Shown in pieces: positions 12,825-23,043 of a DNA stretch of 64,000 nt. The first letter of the stretch is position 1. The number at the start of each line of letters is the position of its first letter. The notes below the pieces were generated by a model, which did not search any database, was not told where the DNA came from, and saw only the letters and a list, made by a program, of their open reading frames with translations. The position numbers and the translations under genes are program-made. Origin of the DNA: Helicoverpa zea (lineage: Eukaryota; Arthropoda; Insecta; Lepidoptera; Noctuidae); NCBI RefSeq assembly GCF_022581195.2, contig NC_061472.1:6944001-7008000 (forward strand), in the 5' to 3' direction.

Positions 12825-13035
12825 GTGGATCCCGGTTGTCATTTGTACTTTTTTGATAGTCAAAAGTCAGAAAGTCTAACAACTAACGGTAGGTATTGGG
12901 GTGCCCGGTTAACTGAAATAAGGAGGTCAGATAGGCAGTCGTTATAAGCAAAACCTTGGTACACAGCTGTGGTCCGGTTTGATATTATAAGTATTCCGAT
13001 ATAACTGGGAAAAAGCTAGTCAGATTAGGTAATAT
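12825..13035 (+). repeat. tRNA-derived SINE copy, 3' part
   Basis: It keeps 'aaagtcagaaagtctaacaa', 'ggtattggggtgcccggtta', 'ggaggtcagataggcagtcg' and 'ggtacacagctgtggtccgg' in the family order and sense. It is followed head-on by an opposite-strand copy at 13037-13125, so the two tails meet. Confidence 0.7.
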
Positions 13036-13036
13036 G

Positions 13037-13125
13037 TGAAAATCATCATCATCCTCGGAGCCTTTTTCCCAAACTATGTTGGGGTCGGCTTCCAGTCTAA
13101 CCGGATTCAGCTGAGTACCAGTGCT
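13037..13125 (-). repeat. tRNA-derived SINE 3' tail, opposite strand
   Basis: Read on the plus strand it gives 'tcatcatcatcctcggagcc', 'tttttcccaaactatgttgg', 'ggtcggcttccagtctaacc' and 'ggattcagctgagtaccagt'. This is the reverse complement of the family 3' end. It is well preserved but only about 90 bp long. Confidence 0.75.
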
Positions 13126-15409
13126 TTTTTTTCCTATATATAAAGTACTAATGCAAAACGGACTGTTAATTTATTCTTATTAGCATTTTACATTTGCAGA
13201 TGCAGAATGCAAAAAATGCAATATTATGATGAAGTATAATAATTTACTATAAATAGTCATAGAACTACGCCTACATTGTTGAGTGGTAATGGTTCTAAGT
13301 GGTATATGTTAATAATTCTATCGATAAAGAGGTCTATAATAAACGCTTGTGTTCGCCTAATGCTACAAATAAGCTTTTAATTCAAGTGTAGGCAGGTTAA
13401 CCGCTATAATTAGTTAGCTGCTGCGCCCATTAAATACGGTGAACATTGGTTTAGTTTAGACAATTATTTGAAAGCATGCACTTTAGTGGGTTCATATTAA
13501 ACTTGGGTATCTCAGATATTCAGTGGTTAATTACCGAAAGAGATCGTCTAATTTACAATAAATTTAAATTTTTAGAAAAAGATAATTAATCCTAAATCGT
13601 CGTATTTTAATCGAAATACCACACCACACCGAACATTAATTTTTCACGATTGTGATACGGTTGAAAATCTATTGAAGAAATTTGATAGATTGAGTTATAT
13701 AGGATGATGTGCCTGTTGTCCGTACTTATTTTATTGATAGGGAGATTAAAATTAAACGTGAACTAGTAAAGGTAGCCAAACACAACCGAAAAAGGTAACA
13801 AGCACTTCAAAATAAAATAAAAACAGAACTTAAAAAATATTTCCTATTACCTACTTGTTAAAAACTGAACGGGTATAAGTACTCGGTACTCGTGCTACTC
13901 CGAGAAAACGCAGAGAACTTCCGTAGAAATCGGATTAAGCACTTTCGCTGGCCGCTACTGTTCCGATGGTATTTTAAAGTTGGGCTGCAAAAAGAAACGA
14001 ACGGTTTTGTACCGATTTTGTTTGCCTTTTCTAAGTGCCTCTTTAGCCTTTTCTGGTCAAAATATTTTGGTTTTCAGATGTGGGTACGGAGCTTTTTGGT
14101 ATTATAATTGCTTTAATAGGGTTTGTTTTCTCATTTTAAGCTCGATACTATTAGTACCTATCAGTCCAACGGGCTAATGCGTTTAAGTCAAACCTTTATC
14201 CTTTGAGTACAAAACTATATTTCAATTCTAAAATAGTGATATTTCGCGTTTAGTAACGAGCGAGTTTGGCCAAAATAATGATGCACTTTTGATAGCAAAG
14301 CACGTTAGTCGTGTCTCTCGCGGTTGGATTATCAAAGTCTTTATAGTAACGATGTGAAACAGAATAAAATCCAACGTTTGACTGTAACAAATACTTTTAA
14401 CACCTAGTACCTATGTAGCTTTCTGTCATATTTCAAACATATTTATCGTAGAATTTGCGAATTTTGTCACCTCCACAATTTAATCAATAAAACAGTTTAT
14501 ACAACAGAACTTTTAAAATAACAGTATTACACTTTAGAAATGACAGCATTTTACAAATGATTAAACATAAACGGATTTCCTAGAATCGGCCACAAAACCG
14601 AGGTTTTTCTGTCTAAATCACACACAAACATTTTTTCCACACACGTTTTCGGCGACCCGAACCATAGAGCTACAAAAACTATCAATCAACCACGTGTAAG
14701 GTTGTGTCGGGACTATGAAACGTGTAGACAAGACATTCATCACTTCGCGATCGTCCATCAGCTGGATTCTGCCCACAGATGCCACTGTGACTATATAAAA
14801 CAAAAAGTTACGCTAGATTTGCGCTGTCGACTCCATGTCAGTGATATGCGGTCGGAATTACATATATACTTTTTCGTAACTGAAATGTCGCTATTGAATA
14901 GTTTGATGCACAATATTTGATGTCGATAAATGCTTTTATGTAGATTTTATTAATATTTTCGATATCATTTTTGTTAAACCTAATGAGGCTGCATAACAGC
15001 GCTCAAGTCTCAAGCAATAAAAAATAAAATAAACTGAAACTTTATAAGAAGGATCAAAAATGTTACAGTAAAACTCTGGTAAAATATGAAAACGCGTATT
15101 TCGGCACTTGCCGTACATATTAAGTCTACACAAAAGTAGAAAAGAATACAATTTACATGTCTTTTAGAACTCAATAAAAGAAAGAGATAAATATTAATCA
15201 AGTTGATCATTAAAATGAAATGTATTGGAATAAAACCAAGTTCAAACGCAGTCGATTTTTATTACCGCACTAAAATTCGGGGCCTTGAAATTATTAATAT
15301 GAAAACTGGTGAAATACACCATAAAAATGTCAATGGAATAATGAAATTAGATTGAGACAAAACATAAATAATATAATTTATCTTTCTATTTCTCATAACA
15401 AACCTTACT
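13126..15409. other. No gene recognised
   Basis: AT-rich sequence. Overlapping small frames at 13892-14177 (plus) and 14618-15210 share no motif with any family I know and look like chance. Confidence 0.35.
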
Positions 15410-15600
15410 AATATTATAATATCGAAAGTAATTCAATCTGTCCGTTTGTCTCACTTTCACGTCAAAACCACTAAACCGATTCAAATGGATACCCATATAA
15501 ATAGTCTAGAACCCGAGAAAGGACATAAGCTACTTTTTCCTCGAGATGTTATCTCTTCGGTATGCAGGTGTACACAGAGAACAGGCAGGGTAGCAGGGTA
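15410..15600 (+). repeat. Dispersed lepidopteran repeat fragment
   Basis: It carries 'caatctgtccgtttgtctca', 'ctttcacgtcaaaaccacta', 'aaccgattcaaatgg' and 'gagaaaggacataagctac', phrases shared with 7605-7680 and 44390-44470. Non-coding. Confidence 0.5.
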
Positions 15601-17534
15601 ATAAAATAAATGACTGTCTACTGACATAACCTGATGGCCTCATTACGTAACACAAACAAAGGCCTACATCATTTGCTTTAAAAATAGCCTAAATATAGCC
15701 TATGCAGGGTTAATATGGAAGTTCCCGGTAAATAATTTCAAACAGTGTTTCTGTGAAATGCTATAGTTTGCTGATCGATAACATGTGGTAGAAGCTTCGT
15801 GGCCACATGAACACGCATTGGAAATGCATAGACATTGTTTTTTTTATTTATTTCTAATAATGGGAAAAAATGTGCTTTTTGGTAGACTTAGCCAGCTAGC
15901 CGGACAACCTACTTATAATATTTTGTTATTTTTATTAAAAACCTCTTGGTTATGTGAATAGTGATTTTCTTGGGAAAATGTTTACCGCATAGACTATGAG
16001 AAAATTCACATGCGTTTTTGGAGAGTACGTATAACGGGTATGGCTATAATAATATCAGCCGTCTATAATCTGATTTGTAACACTACTATTTATAGCGAAA
16101 ATTGACTGTAACTAGGGTTAGGTTACTTAAAAGTTTCAAGCCTTAAATCTTTCACATACATACATTAACAGCCTTACTTATAAACGTGAATTAAATATAA
16201 GTAATACTTAAGGGCTGTTTAAGAAAATTCTTAATTATAAACGTTGCTTAAGCATGTCTTAACTAACATTTAATCACTACTCAAGACTTTAAGTAGTGAT
16301 TCGTTAAAATGTTGCTTAGAAGGTGATTAGAGATTTTATAATTAAGGGGGCAAGACTTTTGTCGTGCATTTACAAAAAACAACACATATCATAATTGTGA
16401 TAAAATTGGCTCAATTAAATATTCATTCCAAAAATATTGAATTTTATTACAAGACAGGTAAATGACACTAATTTCTTACAAACCCCAAGATCAAAAGAAT
16501 TAAAATAATTGAATTTACTCAGTTCCAAGTTCCTTCATCATTACAATTCACCTCCAACTCCTATAAAAGTACAAACACCCATGTAAAACATCTCATTTGT
16601 AGGCGTGAGTCAAAAACTCGGTAACTTGGTAATTGAGCTTCGATCTGTGATGGCACACATTAAGTTGATTCGTTACGGAGCCCTCGGGAAATATCGTCGT
16701 GTTCATATACTTGAATAGGGAGATGCGGTACGGTTAGTTAGCAAGGAAGAAAAGCATTTGTTATTTTTGTCGTGTTTGTTACCTTGTCGACGCCTCGGTG
16801 TAGGTAGTACTAGAGGATTTTGCATTGATAAATATTTTATTTATCTGCCCGCTGCCGTTTTAGACCCAGACTCCAAACCAGATAAGTTTTTAAACTATCC
16901 ATAGAATTTCGTTATACAAACTTTTTTTCTCCTTGGCAATTGTTTAAAAGCTTAAGTAGTCGATTTAACACTGTAAAGCTAGTGCTGTGACTGATAAACA
17001 GACTAGTTATGGAATTAAAGATACATGTTGCGGAGGAACCGTACAAGATTATTACTAGGTAACTATTACAAAATCTTAAATTCAATTAAAAATCCTACTT
17101 AAAAAAGCGGGGCCAACATAGAACACAAAACACAAGCTTATTTAAGTTGTGACATGTCATCACAGAGAAACAGATGGGATGTTTCACTGCGTCTGTTTTT
17201 AGATTACTTTTTGAATGCCTACATGCGTGAATGTCACTTCAATGTGCTGTCACAACGACATAGCGACCTATATTTGTTGCTCCGTTAATAAAAGGCGCAG
17301 TTGTAATTATTATCGTGTGTAGTGTACATACTGTTTGTTTGATTGCACTGTGTACGGTGCAATTGTTGTGTGTTTTAGCTGGAAATATAATTAGGGTAGG
17401 TTGAATGCTGCAGAATTGGAAATTATAGAAGTATTAATGAAACTTTGTAAAAGAAATTGTGTACTGCCGAGTTATTTATTTTGCAAGAAATTATGTTTCT
17501 ATTGAATAGACTATGTACCTGTAGTGAAGCTACA
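15601..17534. other. No confirmed gene; TATA-like motif and hairpin-rich block
   Basis: At 16180-16345 several short inverted words (for example 'aatcactactcaagactt' followed by 'aagtagtgatt') suggest a degenerate MITE, but the ends are unclear. CTATAAAAG at 16560-16568 is a good TATA box in form. The first ATG downstream (about 16650) gives only a 22-codon frame, so no gene is called. Confidence 0.3.
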
Positions 17535-17655
17535 ATGGTCTGTTTAGCCTTTTCCCAAATATGTTCTTCCCGTCTTACCAGACTCAGCTAAGTACCAGAA
17601 ACGTCATACACATTGTCAGACTTTCTGACTCCTTACTACAGATAACGTCTGCCAA
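17535..17655 (-). repeat. tRNA-derived SINE fragment
   Basis: On the plus strand: 'agccttttcccaaatatgtt', 'accagactcagctaagtacc', 'gtcagactttctgactcctt'. This is the reverse complement of the SINE 3' region with a gap compared with 22020-22190. Strongly diverged. Confidence 0.6.
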
Positions 17656-17699
17656 GGATAGTCAAAAGACAGCCAAGGAACTCAAGCAAGTCAAATAGG

Positions 17700-17815
17700 A
17701 TCAAAATATAATTTTGATCTTGGCACGGCCTCTCTCTCTCATTCCTGCTATGTATCCATCATGGTGGTGGGGTCAGCTTTCCTAATTTTTCTTCTCCACT
17801 TCGCTCTATCCCAAT
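17700..17815 (-). repeat. 3' end of an RTE-type retrotransposon, 5'-truncated
   Basis: The minus strand reads 'gggatagagcgaagtggag', 'aaaaattaggaaagctgacc' and 'ccaccaccatgatgg'. These are the codons for the usual RTE reverse-transcriptase C-terminus (…RAKWKK…RKADPTTMM…). The same phrase, less decayed, is at about 50455-50512 on the plus strand. Only the last few dozen codons remain. Confidence 0.6.
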
Positions 17816-19583
17816 AAAATATAAAAACCCGACCATATTTAAAATGTATCTGCGCACTCACAGCTTGAATAAATCCCCAGACCAACGCCATTTTGTCGCG
17901 TATTGGTTATGTATACGAGGATTAATAGGAATGAACTCGTGGAGCGATATTTATCGATAGTCAAACCCCAGCTTGATCGAGTGTCAATAAACCGCAAAGC
18001 TTCAACTTTGCTTGTTTTATTTAAAGTTTGGATCGTCCATATCGCTGTCAATCTGTGGCTAGTTTTTGTACGTTTAGATTTAATATTGAGAAGTTTTTTT
18101 CTGCGGTTTTTCCCCTATCTAAGGGGTATTTCTTCACGTACCCGGTAAAATTATAACTTATGACAATCGCAAATAACGTGGTTTTCTATAGGTAAAATAT
18201 TTTTCAAGATCGACTATGTAGATCCAGTGTTATCAAAACTTCACAAAGTGTTCTGCTTCATAATATAAGTAACTACCTAGGTATGCCTTGATGAAACATA
18301 CAAAAGAAAATTAATAAAGATACCGTTTTTTAATAGTTTTATAATCATCTTGAATTGCTGGTTCACAACTAATTCAACGACAATTAAATATAAAAAGTTA
18401 TAGTTATATATCTATAAAGATAGCCACAAAATAATACCACCAAATCAGATATTACGGGCAAAGTCACAATAACAAGCTAGTCATATTCATAAGCACTAAG
18501 CTATATCTTCCATTACCTAGACAAGACCGCCTAAAATTATTTTGCCGCAGCTGTCTTGAGAAATTACAATATATAAATATTTAATGCTTTTCCATAATAA
18601 CAGTTAGACCGATATTACTTATTAAAGACTATTTAATGCTATGTTTGTGCCTAATGTACGATAGACCAATTGTTTTAAGATACGCAATCAATCTTTGGCT
18701 TGTCAACTGTCAGAAACAGGATTTTTCCAGAAAATTAATCGTGTGAGAGAGTCATGGAGATTTGTGTTTAGGTAAATAAATATGTAAATAGATATACAGT
18801 CGTTTACAACTTCAATCAATTTATTTATGCTTCAATAGGTATTATATTTGGTGGTATTCCCGGGAGAGAAGTTACAGAGCCTACAGCCAAAAACAATTTT
18901 TTTTTTCTTATTGACTCCATAAGTCACCATTAATGATTTACTATGGATTACAATTATTTTTCATCTTTTATTACATTAGCCTCTTACAAGTAATCTCATA
19001 ATTCCTATCACTACTACCTAAGCCAATTAACAAAAAGATTAGTTATCGAAATTCGCCTTAAAGCAACCCTGACCGTTTCTATAAATATTTCAAATTTGAA
19101 TTTCGAAAATGGAAAAGGTAATTTTATCGATGGCAGTCAGATGCGGTCGGTGGCGCTTTTTCAATAATTGGAATGTCAATTGAGCTTTAAGCTGTATGAA
19201 GCGCATCTGTAGCCATAGATAAGATTGCACAGATGATATAGCTCTGGGGATATCATTATTTAATGGAGATGACACTTATGTTTGGATTAGATATCAATAT
19301 TGTTACTATTTGATAAAGAAGCAAACGGCTAGATATTATTTAAAAATCCAATAGATTTTTGCAAAAAAATATAGTTTCCTAAGAAAGACACAATGCCCAA
19401 TTATGTAATTGGGTTTATATCTTCCACACTGTTATGTATTCTTCAAAAAGTAACGTTCGTTTACCATGTTTGATCATACATACATACAAATGCTGCAAGG
19501 CCCTATGTAAATGAAAAAAAAAATGCTGTGCTATCAATTTCTAGCCCGAAACCAAAATTCATTGTTTTCCTTAGAGTCACGTA
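17816..19583. other. No gene recognised
   Basis: AT-rich sequence. The overlapping opposite-strand frames at 17839-18148 have no recognisable domain. Nothing else stands out. Confidence 0.35.
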
Positions 19584-19752
19584 AAAAACTGTCGAATCGC
19601 TCTATTTGGGTGGAAAACGCAGCGATTCAGATACCCATAGAATCGCGCGAGCGCGTTGCGTAGTCATCTGCGACACGACGCACGCAACGAAAGCCTGTCG
19701 GACAATACGCATCCGAGTCGCACGTACAAATTGACGTATTTCCGGCCGTTTC
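19584..19752 (+). repeat. CG-rich repeat R-CG, copy without insertion
   Basis: It begins 'aactgtcgaatcgctctatt', continues directly into 'gggtggaaaacgcagcgatt', and ends in 'ttccggccgtttc'. The same text flanks the MITE at 19994-20443 on both sides. This copy therefore represents the uninterrupted version of that target, about 169 bp long. Confidence 0.7.
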
Positions 19753-19968
19753 ATTCATATAGGTATATGGGCATAGGCATGTGCGTTAAGGATTTTTGCA
19801 TAACTTATAAGGAAAAAATTGATATTATACTATTATGATACTTAGAAACTTGAGGAACAAATAATAGTTGTGACTCAAAAAGTTTCTAATAAGTGTAATG
19901 TCCTTTCAAATTCAATTACTATCTTGTAATTTGTATAAAAATTCATTCTTTTCAAAAACTGGCTCGTC
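19753..19968. other. AT-rich spacer between two CG-rich repeat copies
   Basis: I see no gene or named repeat. Confidence 0.4.
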
Positions 19969-20585
19969 AAAAACTGTCGAATCGCTCTATTACGCGGTGT
20001 CCTGCGTGAGCGACGAACGCGACGTGACGCGACGCTGCGAACGCGACGAACGCGATCAACTCAACGGCATACCCTACATGCGGCCTATGTGACAGTCGGC
20101 GGCGAGACGCGACGTAACGCGAACTTGTTTTGAGAGCGACCAAATGCGACATCACGAACTATTCAGAAGCGCTGATCGCCGCAGTGCGTGAATAAAGATT
20201 GTTATGTGACAAAAAACATAAACATTATAGAAATCGTTTATTAGTACAAAGAACTTGAAAGAATGTTGCTGTCTGTACTTTAAATATGAACTTTCAAGCA
20301 AAATTGTACTGTACTTCTCCATGATTTTGAGAAGTAATGACCAAAATTACGTAGGACATTTATCGCGTGTAGCATCGCATCGCATTACGTCGCGTCGTGT
20401 TGCGCCGCGTCGCGTCGCGTTCGTCGCTCACGCAGGACACCGCATTAGCGTGGAAAACGCAGCGATTCAGATACCCGTAGCGCGCGCGTTGCGTAGTCAT
20501 CTGCGACGCGACGACGTAACAAAAGCCTGTCGGACAATACGCGTCCGAGTCGCATGTACGAATTGACATATTTCTGGCCGTTTCG
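19969..20585 (+). repeat. CG-rich repeat R-CG, copy split by a MITE
   Basis: 19969-19993 matches the start of the repeat at 19584, and 20444-20585 matches the rest ('gtggaaaacgcagcgattca', 'gcgtagtcatctgcgac', 'cctgtcggacaatacgc'). Between them lies the element at 19994-20443. The two halves join cleanly when compared with the empty copy. Confidence 0.7.
19994..20443. mobile_element. 450-bp CG-rich MITE with perfect 31-bp TIRs
   Basis: 19994-20024 and 20413-20443 are exact inverted repeats starting GCGGTGTCCTGCGTGAGCGA. The flanks read ATTAC before and ATTAG after, which fits a 4-bp ATTA duplication with one further mismatched base. It is inserted in the R-CG repeat, and the empty version of the same site sits about 390 bp upstream. 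No transposase remains; superfamily unknown. Confidence 0.75.
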
Positions 20586-20804
20586 ATACTATGTACTATC
20601 TTATGTTCTGATACATTTGTATAGTAACTGTTCCTCGTGGATTCGCCTAAATTCCGAAAGAAGTATTTCCCGTGAAATCGGGTAAAACACATGGACAATA
20701 CGTGTCCTTGCTCAGGCTCTAGAGTATAATATTTGTGTACCATTTTATTATAATTTTATATACCTATTTAAAAAGGTGTGCCAACGTTTCAAGTATAACT
20801 ATGG

Positions 20805-20878
20805 TTTCGATTCCAGGTTACGCAGTGCCAATACAACTTTTCTAAGTTTGTATGTACTTTCTAAGTATATCTTGGAAA
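20805..20878 (+). repeat. tRNA-derived SINE, 3' side of the tRNA-like head
   Basis: It contains a B-box-like 'ggtttcgattccagg' followed by 'acaacttttctaagtttgta' and 'tgtactttctaagtatatct', the text that follows the tRNA-like head in the main SINE family. Upstream A-box sequence is lost. Confidence 0.7.
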
Positions 20879-21479
20879 AGTAGTAAAATTAAAAGACGTT
20901 AATACAAATTATTCCTATTTATTAATTAAGTGTATATTTTTATCAACATTTTTAAAGTTCATAACAGTACACGTTTCATTGGCAGTGTAAATTTCTTCAG
21001 ACGAGACTTACACAAGTAAGAATGTTCATTACAAATTCCTAGACTTTAAGACTTAACTCGGTCCTTTGCTGTCGTTCAACACGAATATTTTCAAAAGTCA
21101 CCCGTAGATATAAGCACTTCATCTTTTAGGTTATACTTAATTAAATATTCAAGATCATGTACTGCTTAATTGACTGCTGTTTAGTGTCATAGTGAGAGGA
21201 TAATAATGTTTTATCTACTGTTTTAAAAGAAGTAATAAATACGCTATAATAACATGGCATGGCTTAACATAAAACGGTTCTGTGGCCAACAGTATATTTA
21301 ATTTTTTTTATTTATTATATTTATTTATTTTTTATTTAAATTATTAAATGATAATGATGAGAAATACATTATTAACATAAGCCTACTGCAAGATAGGCGC
21401 TTGAATTAAGTCATATCTACTATTTGCATGCCTTCAGAATTTTTCTCATTTGTAAAAATCTTATTTAACTTCTCATTTC
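20879..21479. other. No gene recognised
   Basis: AT-rich DNA with simple A/T runs at about 21300-21345. Nothing named. Confidence 0.35.
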
Positions 21480-21967
21480 AAATATCTTGGCTCACATCAT
21501 GACAAAAATTTACGCTCTTTCAACAATCGCCTTCTACAATGTCCTACACATCGTTCTGATATCATACACTCTTCCTTCTTTGTAAAATCTATTCTTCTCT
21601 GGAATGAGTTACCTCTGGAGATCAGGATGGTAAATACCCGTCACACCTTCAAACTCAAAGTTCGTGACCACTATCTTGGGAAATTGGCAGAAACATAAAT
21701 AGTCAGTTTCAAATTAACTTTCTTAATATGTTATTAGTATTGTTTGTAGTGTACATATTTATATAGTTATATATATACATATATATTATTATTAATTTAT
21801 TTGTGTATTGTAATATATGTAGGTATATGTTTCACACTAGTTTTTCAGATTTGTTTGCACCTACCAACGCTTTCTCTCCGCCACCCAAAGGTAGACTGGT
21901 AGAGAACGCCTAAGGCGTTAAGTCCGCCATTGTACTATGTGTGCAAGAAGTATTTTAAATAAATAAA
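21480..21967 (+). mobile_element. 5'-truncated CR1/Jockey-type non-LTR retrotransposon, 3' end
   Basis: The frame ending with TAA at 21696-21698 encodes the conserved C-terminal tail of this group: a LLWNELP core, then an F-K-x-R/K region and HYLGKL. It is followed by a 3' UTR with the moth phrase 'gagaacgcctaaggcgttaa' and 'gtccgcc', then an AAATAAATAAAT tail ending about 21967. Only the last 60-70 codons are present, so it cannot move by itself. The exact 5' truncation point was not found. Confidence 0.7.
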
Positions 21968-22019
21968 TATTCAACTCAAATACTGGTGACTATTGTGACT
22001 AATGGTATTGTTTTAACTC

Positions 22020-22190
22020 CCACGTTATCACCATATGCCTAGCCTCTTCCCAAGCATGCTGGGGTCGGCTTTCAGTCTAACCAGACACAGCTGAGTACCG
22101 GTGTTTTTCAAGCAGCGACGGCCTATCTGACCTCAACCCGGACTGCCCAATACCCCTAGTTAGGATTGGTTGTCAGACTTACTGGCTTCA
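22020..22190 (-). repeat. tRNA-derived SINE, long 3' part
   Basis: Plus-strand text 'gctggggtcggctttcagtc', 'taaccagacacagctgagta', 'cggcctatctgacctcaacc', 'tgcccaatacccc' and 'gtcagacttactggcttc' is the reverse complement of the SINE 3' half. It is the longest copy of this part in the window. Confidence 0.75.
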
Positions 22191-22571
22191 GAAGCCGCCC
22201 ACAAAATACCCACAATACCCCACGCGATATTTGAAGAAAAATAAATAGACGCATCAATTCTCACATCTTGCATTTTACACCCACATTCTTGGAAACTCAA
22301 CTTCAGTGCATAAACGTCACTCAATATTGCTCCAAGAATTGTTTTAGGTCCAAAATTCTCAAGAAACCACCCGTAGTGTGTGGGTTTATCTAAATTCAAT
22401 ATCGATTGAACTTTAAAATATTGAATGAATTGTTATTGTTTCAGAATAGAGGTCAGTTATTTAAAGAAGGTTCCAATCGAAGCGATTGATTCAATGCTTT
22501 TAACTGCCAGTGATGTGCAATATTAATTTCAGAACGAATTTGAACATTTAAGTATGTCACAGAGGAGAAAT
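22191..22571. other. No gene recognised
   Basis: The minus-strand frame at 22160-22399 begins in SINE sequence and has no domain. I see nothing else. Confidence 0.35.
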
Positions 22572-22721
22572 ATGGCCTTACTACAAAAACTTTAACCCCT
22601 GTTTTACACTTGTCTAATAAAATTTTGGCTGCAAAATGAACCGTATGTCAACGTCATAATTTGTCATTTTTTTAGACAAGGCATAAACTGACGTTTAAAA
22701 GTTTTTGTGGTAAGACGGTAT
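22572..22721. mobile_element. 150-bp MITE, family M1 copy 2
   Basis: Same length, ends and inner hairpin as 2847-2996, with only scattered substitutions. Both copies begin ATGGCCTTACTACAAAAAC and end GTGGTAAGACGGTAT. Confidence 0.75.
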
Positions 22722-22900
22722 TTTCTGTTCTTTTTTTAAACGCGGGTTTCAGTAACCTGTTTAGTTGTTGGGTTATTTACTATGATTTCCAGATACCTTT
22801 TTCACACCAACCTACCGTTGGTTAACTCAGTAATAAAAAAATAATAATAAAAAAACTCCATGGCAAGCTATTAATTAACTTGTTTTATGTAAGCTAACAC

Positions 22901-23043
22901 AACTGATAAACTAAATATAGCGAGACCACAGCCCACAAACATATTCATATCACAAATGTTGACTGTACCCTGTACTGAATTGAACACGGGACCTTAGCTT
23001 CAGCAGTCCGGCACGATAACCAATTGCGCCAACGGGAACGACA
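22901..23043 (-). repeat. tRNA-derived SINE, second family, with A and B boxes
   Basis: The minus strand reads 'gttggcgcaattggttatcg' (A-box form TGGCGCAATTGG), then 'tgccggactgctgaagc' and 'ggtcccgtgttcaattc' (B-box form). After that comes a tRNA-unrelated body ('gtttgtgggctgtggtctcg'). This is an RNA polymerase III type retroposon, not a functional tRNA: no acceptor stem pairs around it. Confidence 0.7.

Noticed and set aside
16560..16720. TATA box with a 22-codon frame
   Set aside because: The frame is too short and no splice site or known peptide signature was found.
22901..23043. tRNA gene on the minus strand
   Set aside because: A and B boxes are present but no cloverleaf forms, and the body continues as SINE sequence.
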